From Salinibacter sp. 10B (GTDB lineage: Bacteria > Bacteroidota > Rhodothermia > Rhodothermales > Salinibacteraceae), in assembly GCF_002954405.1 (NCBI RefSeq), contig NZ_MQWC01000004.1:1599799-1663798 (forward strand): a DNA stretch of 64,000 bases, written 5' to 3'. The notes beneath the pieces are model-generated. The model saw only the letters and a list, made by a program, of their open reading frames with translations. It did no database searches and was not told the DNA's origin. The translations under genes and the position numbers were made by a program. Shown piece after piece: positions 28,569 to 37,577 of the stretch. How positions within the stretch are numbered: the stretch's first letter is position 1; each line of letters opens with the position of its first letter.

Positions 28569-31500
28569 ATGCGTGTTTTCCTTGGGTTCCTTATCGCTCT
28601 TTCTCTAGTGCTCGTGCTGTCGCCGAACGCCTCGGCCCAGTACTTTGGACGAAATAAGGTCCAGTACGACCGTTTCAAATTCGACATCCTACCGACCCAG
28701 CACTTCGATCTCTACTTCTATCAAGAGACCGAGACGGCAGCGCAGGACGCGGCTCGAATGGCCGATCGCTGGTACGAGCGACACAGCACCGTCTTTGCCC
28801 ATGACCTTACCGCCCGACGTCCGCTCATTTTCTACGCCAACTCCGCCGACTTCCAGCAAACCAACGTCATCAGTGGCTCGATTGGACAGGGCACGGGCGG
28901 TGTCACTGAGGGCCTGAAACAGCGGGTAGTGATGCCGTTCACGGGCATGTATAGTGAAACCGACCACGTCCTCGGGCACGAACTCGTGCATTCCTATCAG
29001 TACGACCTTGCCCTCTCAACGCCCAGCGGGATTCAGCTCCAGCGCCTTCCGCTGTGGCTCATCGAAGGCATGGCCGAATACCTATCGATCGGCTCCCACG
29101 ACCCCCACACGGCCATGTGGGTGCGCGATGCGCTGGTGCGGGACGACCTGCCGACCATCGACGACTTGTCCACCGGACGCTACTTCCCGTACCGCTTTGG
29201 ACACGCCTATATGGCGTACATTGGCGGCACCTACGGGGACGGCGCCGTGCCGGAGCTCTACAAGCTGGCGGGACGCGTGGGCCTGGAAGAAGGGATCCCT
29301 CTGGTCACCGGCATGACGCCCGACTCGCTCTCGCAGGACTGGATTCGCACCATCCGGGAGGCGTACGGCCCGCTCGTGGACAACCGCACGTCGCTACAGG
29401 ACGCCGGGCGCCACGTTCTTTCAGCAGAGAAGGGCACCGGGGACGTCAACATTTCCCCGGCCCTGAGCCCCGACGGACGCTACGTGGCCTTCTTGTCTAC
29501 GAAGGATCTCTTCTCGATCAACTTGTACGTGGCCGACGCCCGTTCCGGCGACATTGTACAGCGGCTTCGGTCCTCGACCCGAGATGCACACTTCGACGCC
29601 ATTCGCTTCATCAACTCGGCGGGCACGTGGTCGCCCGACGGTCGCCGCTTTGCGTTCATCGCCTTCTCGAAAGGTGACAACGAACTTGCCATCTGGAACG
29701 TGGAAACGGGCAAAATTGAACGGCGGGTGGCCGTGGAAAACGTCCCTTCTCTCGCCCAGCCGGCCTGGTCGCCGGACGGGGAGTCGATCGCGTTCTCTGG
29801 CATGGACGGAGGCATCAGCGACCTGTACCTGATCCACCTCGAATCGGGACGTGTACGCCAGCTTACGAATGATCGCTACGGCGATCTCCAGCCGGCCTGG
29901 TCGCCAGACGGAACGACCCTCGCCTTCGTGTCGGATCGCAACCCAAACGGTACCGATTTTTCGACGCTTCAGTTTGGACATCCTCGGCTTGCCCTCATTG
30001 ACGTGGAAACGGGGGCGATTGAGGCACTGCGGCCCTTCGCCCGCGGCCTCCAACACAACCCACAGTTCGCTCCCGATGGCCGCGGACTTTTCTTCATTAG
30101 CGACCACGATGGATTCAAAGACGTCCACCACCTCGACCTCGAGACGAAGGAAACAACGGCCATTACCCGCCTGCAAACCGGCGCCAGCAGCTTCACGCCT
30201 CTCTCCCCGGCGATGACAGTAGCCGCCCAAAGCGGCAGCATGATGTTCTCTGTGTTCTCAGACAATAGCTATACGGTCGTCGCCCTCGATGCGTCAGAGC
30301 TTTCGACTCGAATCCAGCGGCTCGCATCGCCGGTCCCGCCAGACTCGATCCTCTCCGAACGGTCTGCACTGCCGGCCATGCCGGACCCCGTTGAAACCGA
30401 CTCTCTTGCCCCCGACACGACCGTCCAGGCGGAAGCGGGCCTCCTTCCTCCCTGGACCGGCGGCGGCCTTGTCGACGACGCCCTGGACCGTCCCACGGCA
30501 GGACTTCCCACAGAGCCGTACGGGGACATTCAACCGTACAGCCCTCGCCTTGAGCTAGACGCCGTTGCCCCTCCGTCGGTGGGCGTAGCAGTAGGAGGAG
30601 GATTCGGCACGCAATTGGGCGGAAGCGTCGGCTTCTACTTCAGCGACATGTTGGGCGAACATAACCTCTCCCTTTCCGTCCTCGCCAACGGTTCCTTCCA
30701 GGACATCGGCGGGCAAGTCACCTACATCAATCGAGCCCAACGTCTCAACTACGGCCTCCAGCTCGCCCACATCCCCATCCTCTCCCGAGGGGGATTCGTG
30801 TCTGTGCTCAGCAACGGAGCCCTTCAGGTGACTGAGGTCGAGCAACGCATTTTCATTGATCAGTTCAGTGTGTTGGGGGCCTATCCGCTCCAGAGCACCC
30901 GTCGCTTTGAGGTGCAAACCGGACTTTCGCGCTACGGCTTTTCGGAAGACTTCCGCATTTTCCAAGAGTCCGGGTTCGGCGGCTTCGTTGAAGTCAGCGA
31001 AGGCTCGATCCCGACCCGAGACCCGGTGTATCTCTCTCAGTCGTCGGCGGCGTACGTCGTCGATTTCTCAAACTTCGGCTTCACCTCTCCCATCCAGGGA
31101 GGACGGTACCGCCTGCAGGTGGGCTCCACCCTGGGCAGTGCCAATTATGCCACCGTGCTCGGTGACGTGCGGCGCTACTTCCGCTCCGGCCTCTTCACGT
31201 TTGCCGGACGCGCCGTACACATCGGCAATTACGGCGCCAGTGACAATGACCTGTTTTCGGAAGAGTATCTTGGGTACTCATACTCGCAGGCCTACGTGCG
31301 TGGCTACAGCTTCAACTCGTTTGATCCCGACGAGTGCTTTCTGACCTCTGCTCAAAGTACCTGCCCGGTGCTGGATCGGCTCATTGGCACGCGCGTCGCC
31401 ACCGCAAGCGCCGAGGTCCGATTCCCCTTCCTGGGAACGGAGAGCTACGGCCTTTTTTCTTTTCCGTACCTCCCCACTGAGATTGCCGTGTTCGCCGATG

Positions 31501-31703
31501 CCGGTGTGGCGTGGACCGCCGAGGACGCACCAGCCCTCGTGTGGGACCGCGACACGGACCGCCGGGTACCGGTCGTTAGCACGGGCGTGAGCGCGCGCAT
31601 GAATCTTTTTGGCGCCTTTATCCTGGAGGTGTTCTACGCAACTCCGTTCCAACGCCCCGAGAAGGGCGGATTCGTGGGCCTGAACCTCCTGCCGGGCTGG
31701 TGA
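28569..31703 (+). CDS. MA-family peptidase fused to PD40 propeller and outer-membrane barrel
   Basis: 1044 residues. Signal peptide ends in ASAQYFG. An N-terminal metallopeptidase (MA-family-like) carries HELVHSYQ, the HExxH zinc motif (near residue 137), and EGMAEYLSIG, which supplies the third ligand Glu. From about 300 come PD40/WD40-like beta-propeller repeats (ALSPDGRYVAFLSTKD, TWSPDGRRFAFIAF, AWSPDGESIAFSG, AWSPDGTTLAFVSDR, QFAPDGRGLFFISD). After a Pro/Thr-rich linker, residues 650-1044 look like an outer-membrane beta-barrel of the BamA/TamA-like type, with the final strand VGLNLLPGW. It may process proteins at the cell surface. It stands alone on this strand. Confidence 0.82.
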   Translation: MRVFLGFLIALSLVLVLSPNASAQYFGRNKVQYDRFKFDILPTQHFDLYFYQETETAAQDAARMADRWYERHSTVFAHDLTARRPLIFYANSADFQQTNVISGSIGQGTGGVTEGLKQRVVMPFTGMYSETDHVLGHELVHSYQYDLALSTPSGIQLQRLPLWLIEGMAEYLSIGSHDPHTAMWVRDALVRDDLPTIDDLSTGRYFPYRFGHAYMAYIGGTYGDGAVPELYKLAGRVGLEEGIPLVTGMTPDSLSQDWIRTIREAYGPLVDNRTSLQDAGRHVLSAEKGTGDVNISPALSPDGRYVAFLSTKDLFSINLYVADARSGDIVQRLRSSTRDAHFDAIRFINSAGTWSPDGRRFAFIAFSKGDNELAIWNVETGKIERRVAVENVPSLAQPAWSPDGESIAFSGMDGGISDLYLIHLESGRVRQLTNDRYGDLQPAWSPDGTTLAFVSDRNPNGTDFSTLQFGHPRLALIDVETGAIEALRPFARGLQHNPQFAPDGRGLFFISDHDGFKDVHHLDLETKETTAITRLQTGASSFTPLSPAMTVAAQSGSMMFSVFSDNSYTVVALDASELSTRIQRLASPVPPDSILSERSALPAMPDPVETDSLAPDTTVQAEAGLLPPWTGGGLVDDALDRPTAGLPTEPYGDIQPYSPRLELDAVAPPSVGVAVGGGFGTQLGGSVGFYFSDMLGEHNLSLSVLANGSFQDIGGQVTYINRAQRLNYGLQLAHIPILSRGGFVSVLSNGALQVTEVEQRIFIDQFSVLGAYPLQSTRRFEVQTGLSRYGFSEDFRIFQESGFGGFVEVSEGSIPTRDPVYLSQSSAAYVVDFSNFGFTSPIQGGRYRLQVGSTLGSANYATVLGDVRRYFRSGLFTFAGRAVHIGNYGASDNDLFSEEYLGYSYSQAYVRGYSFNSFDPDECFLTSAQSTCPVLDRLIGTRVATASAEVRFPFLGTESYGLFSFPYLPTEIAVFADAGVAWTAEDAPALVWDRDTDRRVPVVSTGVSARMNLFGAFILEVFYATPFQRPEKGGFVGLNLLPGW

Positions 31704-31765
31704 GGCGGTCTTCCCCTCAAAGGTCTCAAGTGAATCTCTAATGGGGGACCGTTCTGATTCCGGAT

Positions 31766-31831
31766 ATTGCGTATTTCGTATGGCGTAGGACTGTACTCGG
31801 ACGTTCAGATACGCAATACGGACTACGCAAT
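31766..31831. repeat. Imperfect inverted repeat, intergenic
   Basis: ATTGCGTATTTCGTATGGCGTA (31766-31787) and TACGCAATACGGACTACGCAAT (31810-31831) pair with 3 mismatches in 22, around a 22-nt loop. It lies in the 156-bp gap between two convergent genes. It could end transcription for both or be a mobile-type repeat made of TTGCGTA words. Confidence 0.6.
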
Positions 31832-31859
31832 AGGAAAGAAGACGCCTCCTTGTGACCAT

Positions 31860-32501
31860 TCAATTCGATGGGCGAACCGCCTCTTCTACCGGCGTATCGC
31901 CGCCGTAAAGCTCAATCGTGCGGCCAATGGTGGCGTCGTTGTCCAGACAGGCCCGGACGGTAGCGGCCACGTCGGCCCGGGGAATGTCCGGACCGCCGTC
32001 CTGCGGCGTAAACGCAGTGGTCACTCGACCCGTGCCCTCCTCATCGGTAAGGGTAGTGGGTCGCAGAATTGTCGCCGCAAGAGCCGATCGTTCGAGGTAG
32101 TCGTCTGCACACCGCTTGGCTACGAGATAGGGCCGGAGCGGCTCGTAGCCGGCGTCTGGATTGGCCGCCCCCCGAGCACTCACCATGACGAAACGGTCAA
32201 TGCCCTGCTCTTCACAGGCGTCTACGGCCCGCCGCGCCCCCCAGAGGTCGACCATAAGCGTCTTGTCCCAGCCGGTCCCCCCACCCGATCCCGCCGTAAA
32301 GACGACGGCCTCTGCTCCCTCTAGGGCAGGGGCAAAGGTTCCTTCGAGATCGCCAAGACGGGGGAGGCCTCCACGCTCTTGAATCTGTTCGAATTGCTCT
32401 TCGGAACGGACGACCCCAATAACCTCATGGCCTGCCTCATCCAGGAGGGGAAGAAGCCGACGCCCAATTCCGCCATTGGCACCGATGACTGCAACCTGCA
32501 T
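31860..32501 (-). CDS. NAD(P)-binding SDR-like protein (NmrA/atypical SDR group)
   Basis: 213 residues with an N-terminal Rossmann motif VIGANGGIGRRLLPLL (glycine pattern GxxGGxGxx), as in atypical short-chain dehydrogenases that bind NAD(P)H. FVMVSARGAANPDAGYEP and RPYLVAKRCADDYLE resemble the YxxxK-type active-site region with the Tyr replaced, common in sugar-nucleotide or stress-response SDRs. The C-terminal ILRPTTLTDEEGTGRVTTAF is a family-typical segment. Substrate unknown. It stands alone between a 461-bp gap and a convergent stem-loop. Confidence 0.88.
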   Translation of the reverse strand: MQVAVIGANGGIGRRLLPLLDEAGHEVIGVVRSEEQFEQIQERGGLPRLGDLEGTFAPALEGAEAVVFTAGSGGGTGWDKTLMVDLWGARRAVDACEEQGIDRFVMVSARGAANPDAGYEPLRPYLVAKRCADDYLERSALAATILRPTTLTDEEGTGRVTTAFTPQDGGPDIPRADVAATVRACLDNDATIGRTIELYGGDTPVEEAVRPSN

Positions 32502-32962
32502 AACGTCTTCTCTTCAAGATTCATTCGAAGGACGATAATGCCGGCTCTGGTTTTCGGTGGAACGACCTCCCACACACCCTGAGCCTTCTATCTTCCTAAA
32601 CTGTCCTACCGAAGGAAAGCAGGTCGCGAAAAAAGATCAATGGCCTGTTGTCGACAACGCTCGGCCCGACTGAAAAGAATACCCGGGAGTTAGACCCGCC
32701 AGAAAGAAGTGCCCCCACATCTGAACGGGTCCCTCCCCTGGGAAGTGATTCGAAAAATGGGAGTCCAATACCAACGCAGTACTCCCGAGAAAAGGGACAC
32801 GCTCAGAAAATGTCCAGCCCCCTCCCATCCCTAAAAAGACAATTTGTGTCCCAAAGCCGACATTGTCGCTTTAGATACACGATTCGTCGTAATAGGACAG
32901 CCGAAATGGACGCATAAATGCTTATTTTTAGGCTAAATAGTGAGTACTCAGAGTCCTTGACC
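32502..32962. other. Intergenic region, no gene seen
   Basis: The 461 bp between the SDR start and the HlyD-type stop codon contain an AT-rich part (about 32830-32945). No reading frame with family character, RNA gene or convincing hairpin was found. It should hold the SDR promoter and the terminator of the export operon. Confidence 0.4.
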
Positions 32963-34153
32963 TTACCGCGTTTCCACCCGCATCCCATCCGACAACTCAT
33001 TGCCGGGATGCGTCACCACGGGCGTGCCCTCACGCAGGCCCCCAGTAATCTCCACCTGAAGCCCACTCCGGTGTCCGACCTCGACCGCACGACGCTCTGC
33101 GCGACCGTCTTGTATCACGAACACGGCCCATCCGCCATCGTGACGAAACAGGGCACTCTGTGGCACCTGCAACACATCGGCACCGGCCCAGAGCACGAAG
33201 CGCGCCACAACGCGGTAGCCCGTCCCGAGCCGCTGCCATTGCGGAGACGACTCGGTCGGATCGACGATCACCTCGACCCGCTGCTCCTCAACCCCCAGAG
33301 CTGAGACTTCGGTCTCGCCCTGTGGTGGCACTACACGGACGCGCCCCTCCACCGTCGTGTCTCCACCCCAGCGCACCAGCTCAACTGGCGTCCCTTCCGT
33401 GATACGCACGGCATCGGACGACAGCACGTCCACCGACACCTCCAGCGAATCAGGATTCCCTACGGTAAAGAGGGGCGTCCCCGCCTGCACGACGGTAGCA
33501 CTCTCCTGATGAACCCGGAGGATGTGCCCCTCAACTGGAGCGCGAATCGCTCTCCGCGACGGCAGCGACTCTGGATCGGACGTCTCTGTGACAACTCGAC
33601 TTCGAGCCGCGCGGAGCTCGCCGCGGGCCTGGGCCACGGTCTGCTGTGCGGCCTGATGATTGGCGTGCGCCTGCTGAGCCTCTACCCGCGCCTGATCGAG
33701 CTGCTGTTGAGAAGCGGTCCCTTGTTCGTGCAGCCGCTGGAGGCGCCGATACTCCTCCTCAGCGTACGTGAGCGCGGCCTTGGTCCCCGTTGCGTTCGCC
33801 TCTGCCCGTCGCAGGGCCGCTCGGGCCGACTCGACCTGTGCCTGAGCGGCCTCATAACTGCTGGCATCGAGCACGTTCGACGGGAGCGTGGCCAAATGCG
33901 CCAGCACGTCGCCCTTCCCAATCGTGTCGCCTGCAGCCCCCGGCACGCGCTTCAGGTACCCCGTGGTGGGCGCCGACACGAGGTACGGCTCGCGGAGCTG
34001 CGTCTGCCCCTCCTCTTCCACCGTCACGCGCAGGGAGTCTCGCACCGCACGCTCCACCGTAACCGCCGTCGCCGACGGCCAAAAGCCGTACACAAGCAGC
34101 CCAAGCAGAACCACAGTGCCAATACCGATCGCGACCGTCCGATTCCAAATCAT
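32963..34153 (-). CDS. HlyD/RND-type periplasmic adaptor protein
   Basis: 396 residues. One N-terminal transmembrane anchor (VAIGIGTVVLLGLLVYGFW), then a lipoyl-type half (PYLVSAPTTGYLKRVPGAAG), a long alpha-helical hairpin of coiled coil rich in Ala/Gln/Glu (about 95-190), the second lipoyl half (IRAPVEGHILRVHQESATVV) and a beta-barrel domain (DSLEVSVDVLSSDAVRI). It bridges an inner-membrane transporter and TolC. Last gene of a same-strand operon tetR-tolC-ATPase-permease-adaptor. The gene order and the FtsX-type permease resemble the DevBCA / MacAB type of exporters rather than RND pumps. ATG 34153 gives the anchor directly. Confidence 0.92.
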   Translation of the reverse strand: MIWNRTVAIGIGTVVLLGLLVYGFWPSATAVTVERAVRDSLRVTVEEEGQTQLREPYLVSAPTTGYLKRVPGAAGDTIGKGDVLAHLATLPSNVLDASSYEAAQAQVESARAALRRAEANATGTKAALTYAEEEYRRLQRLHEQGTASQQQLDQARVEAQQAHANHQAAQQTVAQARGELRAARSRVVTETSDPESLPSRRAIRAPVEGHILRVHQESATVVQAGTPLFTVGNPDSLEVSVDVLSSDAVRITEGTPVELVRWGGDTTVEGRVRVVPPQGETEVSALGVEEQRVEVIVDPTESSPQWQRLGTGYRVVARFVLWAGADVLQVPQSALFRHDGGWAVFVIQDGRAERRAVEVGHRSGLQVEITGGLREGTPVVTHPGNELSDGMRVETR

Positions 34154-34187
34154 GACTCCAACACGTCAAGTGAAACTTCGTAGCTTG

Positions 34188-34220
34188 TTCGCCTCTCGCC
34201 CTTCGCCTCTCGCCTCTCAT
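34188..34220. repeat. Low-complexity repeat between permease and adaptor genes
   Basis: The stretch from 34188 is built of TTCGCCTCTCGCC-type words. Its first 17 bases (TTCGCCTCTCGCCCTTC, 34188-34204) recur exactly at 36642-36658 on the other side of the permease gene. Confidence 0.6.
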
Positions 34221-34227
34221 CCCACGG

Positions 34228-36585
34228 CTATTCTCGCGTCTTCAGCACATCGATCAGATTGAGATTCCCCAGTCGCCGCCACACGACCAGTCCCGAAATG
34301 CCTCCGGCAACCAGTACCACCAGAGCAGAAAGGGCATAGGTACGCCGCGTCAACACCAGTGGGATGCGGAAAAGCTCCGTCTGCGCTCCTACCGCGGTGC
34401 CGTAACAGAGCCCGTATCCCAATACAAACCCGACCGGAATTGCTATGAGCGTAAGCAGGGCCAGCTCGCCCAGCAGCACGTATCCGATCTCGCCCTGTGA
34501 GAAGCCGAGAATGCGCAGGCTTGCCAGCTCGCGTGCTCGCTCAGAAAGCGCAATGCGGGCGGCATTGTAAATGACCCCGAACGCAATGGCCCCGGCAAAG
34601 AGCGCCATCACAAACGTGAAGGTGAGCACCGTTTCGCCCATGGTGTCGAGCAGCGACTGGATAGCGCGCCGCTGCAGCTGAACACTCGCCACGCGAGGAC
34701 GTCCTGTGAGGGCCGAGATCGTTTCCTCCTCGTATCGGGGATCGAGGGCGAGGTACGCCCCGGAGAGGGCCGATCCTTCTCGCACCAGTCGGTTCAACGC
34801 ATCGATCTGCATGTACGCCCCCACGCCCACAAACTGCTTCGTGCGGCCGGCCACTCGAATCTGTCGCGTCGAACGCGCGCCCTCCAGCACTTCCACCGTC
34901 AGCGTGTCTCCCCGTGTTACCTCCAGCACATCGGCAATGTAATTGGAAAGCACGACGCCCTCTGCCGCCAGATCGATCGGCTCTAAATCGTCGGTCAGCG
35001 GGCGACGGATCTCCGGGGTGGACGCAAGGCCCTCGATGCCGGTGCGATACTGTCGATGTTCGTGCTGGAACCGCACGGGCACACTCCGGAAAGGCTCCGC
35101 CTCTACCACTCCGCGGAGGCTGGTCAATTCATACAATGCCTCGTCGGACGTGGGGCTGGTGAAGGTGACCGTCAGATCCTGCCGCTGCGCGCGGTTGAAC
35201 TGCACGTCGATCATGAAGTCGACCGCATCGGCAAAGAAGGTGCTCGTCATGAGAATGGCGATGGACGCCGCGATGCCGAGAACCGACAACAGTGCTTTGA
35301 TGGGTCGTCGCTCCAGGTGGCGCAGGATCATCCGCGTCGGCTGGTCAAAGAGGTCCTTTAACCCCAGACGCTCCACGATCGTCTCCCGATAGGTGGCCGG
35401 CGGCTCGGGCTGCATGGCCTGTGCAGGGCGAAGCGAGACCGCCTGCCACACAGCGTACAGCGTACCGCCGAGTGCCGCAGCGGCCGTGACGCCCACAGAA
35501 ATCGCAACTGTATCAATGCCGAGCGCATAGTGGAGCTCGGGAAATTTGTAGAACTCCAGGTACATCTGCGAGAGCAACTGCCCCATCCACGTTCCCAGTG
35601 CCACTCCCCCCACCGCTCCAATCGCTACGATCACGAGCACCATTCCTACGTAGTGCCCTCCCACGTCCCAGTCGCTATACCCGAACGCCTTGAGGGTGGC
35701 GATCACTTCCCGCTGGGTGCGAATGAGGCGACCAATTACCACGTTCAACAGAAAGGCCGCCACGGCGAGAAACGTGACCGGCATCACCGTGACGAGCTGC
35801 TCCAGCTGCTTAAGCTCTTCGGTCAGGTACCGATGCGACACCTGATCTTCGCGAAGGTACGCGTCGCGTCCGCCGTACGGGGCCAGCACCTGATCGATGC
35901 GGTCGAGCACATCCTGCGGGACAGCGCCGGCCGTAAACGAGAACGACACACTGTTGAACGCGCCCTCCATGTCGTAGGCTGCCCCCAGAGTCGAACGGGA
36001 CATCCAGAGGACGCCGAACCGCTCGGGGGTGGGAAAGAAGCCCCCGGGCTGAATCTGATAGATGTACTCGGGCGAGAGGACGACGCCGACGATTGTGAGG
36101 GCGCGGTGGCGACCATTGATGATGGCTGTGACCTCATCGCCGGCCCCCAGGTCGTGCGCCTCCGCAAAGGCCTCACTCACGACCGTCTCCGTGCCCCGCC
36201 GTGGCAGCCGTCCCTGCCGCACGACGAGTTGGTTTAGCGTGGGCTGGCCCCGCTCGGGAAGAGACAGCAACTGGCCGGTAATCGGTTCATCGAAGGCCTC
36301 CACGTTAAGCCGAGCGTCGGCCACGACGCGCGTCTGTACCGTCGCCACCCCCTCCAGCCGCTGCAGACGACGCTCCACGCCGTTCGGCGCCCGCGTGAGC
36401 GCCGCAAACGCCTCCCCAAACCGCGCCTCCTCGTAGAATGACTGCTGCGACCGCGTGAGCGCATCCATCGTACCCAGCGCTGCGATGAACATGGCTACCC
36501 CGCTCACGATCACGACCGCGATAGCCAGGGCCTGTCCGCGCATCCCCCACAGGTCCCGCAGCAATTTCTTCCCGATTGCAGACAC
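34228..36585 (-). CDS. ABC transporter permease with two FtsX domains
   Basis: About 785 residues. After one N-terminal helix (GQALAIAVVIVSGVAMFIAAL) comes a large periplasmic part, then an FtsX core (TFLAVAAFLLNVVIGRLI and GYSDWDVGGHYVGMVLVIV), a second helix set and a C-terminal FtsX core (FVMALFAGAIAFGVIYNAAR, ASLRILGFSQGEIGYVLLGE). This is the two-FtsX plan of LolCE/MacB-like mechanotransmission transporters. The GTG at 36585 (VSAIGKKLLRDLWG) is preferred: the ATG at 36696 would overlap the ATPase stop and translate a heptamer repeat tract. With the ATPase next door it likely exports a lipid, peptide or drug through TolC. Confidence 0.88.
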   Translation of the reverse strand: MSAIGKKLLRDLWGMRGQALAIAVVIVSGVAMFIAALGTMDALTRSQQSFYEEARFGEAFAALTRAPNGVERRLQRLEGVATVQTRVVADARLNVEAFDEPITGQLLSLPERGQPTLNQLVVRQGRLPRRGTETVVSEAFAEAHDLGAGDEVTAIINGRHRALTIVGVVLSPEYIYQIQPGGFFPTPERFGVLWMSRSTLGAAYDMEGAFNSVSFSFTAGAVPQDVLDRIDQVLAPYGGRDAYLREDQVSHRYLTEELKQLEQLVTVMPVTFLAVAAFLLNVVIGRLIRTQREVIATLKAFGYSDWDVGGHYVGMVLVIVAIGAVGGVALGTWMGQLLSQMYLEFYKFPELHYALGIDTVAISVGVTAAAALGGTLYAVWQAVSLRPAQAMQPEPPATYRETIVERLGLKDLFDQPTRMILRHLERRPIKALLSVLGIAASIAILMTSTFFADAVDFMIDVQFNRAQRQDLTVTFTSPTSDEALYELTSLRGVVEAEPFRSVPVRFQHEHRQYRTGIEGLASTPEIRRPLTDDLEPIDLAAEGVVLSNYIADVLEVTRGDTLTVEVLEGARSTRQIRVAGRTKQFVGVGAYMQIDALNRLVREGSALSGAYLALDPRYEEETISALTGRPRVASVQLQRRAIQSLLDTMGETVLTFTFVMALFAGAIAFGVIYNAARIALSERARELASLRILGFSQGEIGYVLLGELALLTLIAIPVGFVLGYGLCYGTAVGAQTELFRIPLVLTRRTYALSALVVLVAGGISGLVVWRRLGNLNLIDVLKTRE

Positions 36586-36590
36586 CGTTC

Positions 36591-36658
36591 GAATGTGGAA
36601 TGTGGAGTTTGGAATGTGGAATTCCCCCTCGGCCGTCGATCTTCGCCTCTCGCCCTTC
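36591..36658. repeat. Heptamer tandem repeat plus shared low-complexity tract
   Basis: 36591-36618 is a tandem heptamer array, GAATGTG twice, GAGTTTG, GAATGTG, with a degenerate fifth unit GAATTCC. Then 36642-36658 is TTCGCCTCTCGCCCTTC, found exactly at 34188-34204. Both tracts fill the gap between ATPase and permease and explain the low-complexity start of the longest frame there. Confidence 0.75.
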
Positions 36659-36689
36659 TCCCCTCGCCCAACGTAAAACGCGGAACGCC

Positions 36690-37478
36690 CTACCATGCAA
36701 GTTCCTTCGCCGACACCTGCTCCGCAATCTCCTCGACCTCACTCACCCGCCCGTCACTCAGATAAATCACCCGCTGTGCCATCTTCGACACCACCTGGTT
36801 GTGCGTTATGATCGCAGTGGTCGTCCCCAGTTCGTTGTTGATTTGCTGCAGCACGTCCAGCACGACGACGCCCGTCTCTGAATCGAGGGCCCCGGTCGGC
36901 TCGTCGCAGAGCAGCACCGACGGACGCTTGGCAACCGCCCGCGCAATGGCCACCCGCTGCTGCTGCCCACCGGACAACTCCGCCGGAAAGTGATCGGCCC
37001 GATCGGCGAGTCCCACGAGATCGAGCGCCGCGACCGGGTCCATCGGATCACGGGCAATCTCCGTAACAATGGCGACGTTTTCTTCGGCCGTGAGACTCGG
37101 GATTAGGTTGTAAAACTGAAAGATAAACCCGACGTGGAAGCGGCGATAGAGCGTGAGCTGCGTCTCTTCGGCCCGCGTCAGGTCCCAGCCGCGGTAGCGG
37201 ACCGTCCCCTCCGTGGCGATATCCAGTCCCCCAATGATGTTGAGAAGAGTCGACTTCCCACTGCCGGAAGGGCCGAGCATGACGACCATCTCTCCGGCGT
37301 GCAGCTCCAGATCAATGCCGCGGAGGGCGTGTACCTGGGTCTCGCCCATCTCGTACACCTTCGTCACGCCCTCTGTCTCGAACACCACATCGCCTATTCC
37401 CACGGATCGAAGATCGACATCGAGGGCATCGGCCGATGTCGCACGTCCATCGAGTACGTCCTGAAGAGGATTTCGCAT
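36690..37478 (-). CDS. ABC transporter ATP-binding protein (LolD/MacB type)
   Basis: About 262 residues with all ATPase motifs: Walker [11 protein letters not shown]-loop [10 protein letters not shown], signature LSGGQQQR, Walker [13 protein letters not shown] and the switch His in AIITHNQ. The N-terminus has a 30-residue extension before the ABC fold ([19 protein letters not shown]). LolD/MacB-type ATPases pair with FtsX permeases, as here. ATG 37478 was chosen; an in-frame TTG three codons upstream is unlikely. It begins 99 bp after the TolC-type gene. Confidence 0.95.
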   Translation of the reverse strand: MRNPLQDVLDGRATSADALDVDLRSVGIGDVVFETEGVTKVYEMGETQVHALRGIDLELHAGEMVVMLGPSGSGKSTLLNIIGGLDIATEGTVRYRGWDLTRAEETQLTLYRRFHVGFIFQFYNLIPSLTAEENVAIVTEIARDPMDPVAALDLVGLADRADHFPAELSGGQQQRVAIARAVAKRPSVLLCDEPTGALDSETGVVVLDVLQQINNELGTTTAIITHNQVVSKMAQRVIYLSDGRVSEVEEIAEQVSAKELAW

Positions 37479-37577
37479 GGCAGTCAAAGATTGAACCTCA
37501 GCCGTTGGGAGACGCCGCCTGGTGTCATGCCCCGATCGACGGCGGCCCGCTCATCAGTCATCGAAAATAGCACCTCA

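Noticed and set aside
36586..36696. An earlier ATG for the FtsX permease
   Set aside because: It would translate the heptamer and TTCGCC repeat tracts and overlap the ATPase stop codon; GTG 36585 precedes the membrane helix directly.
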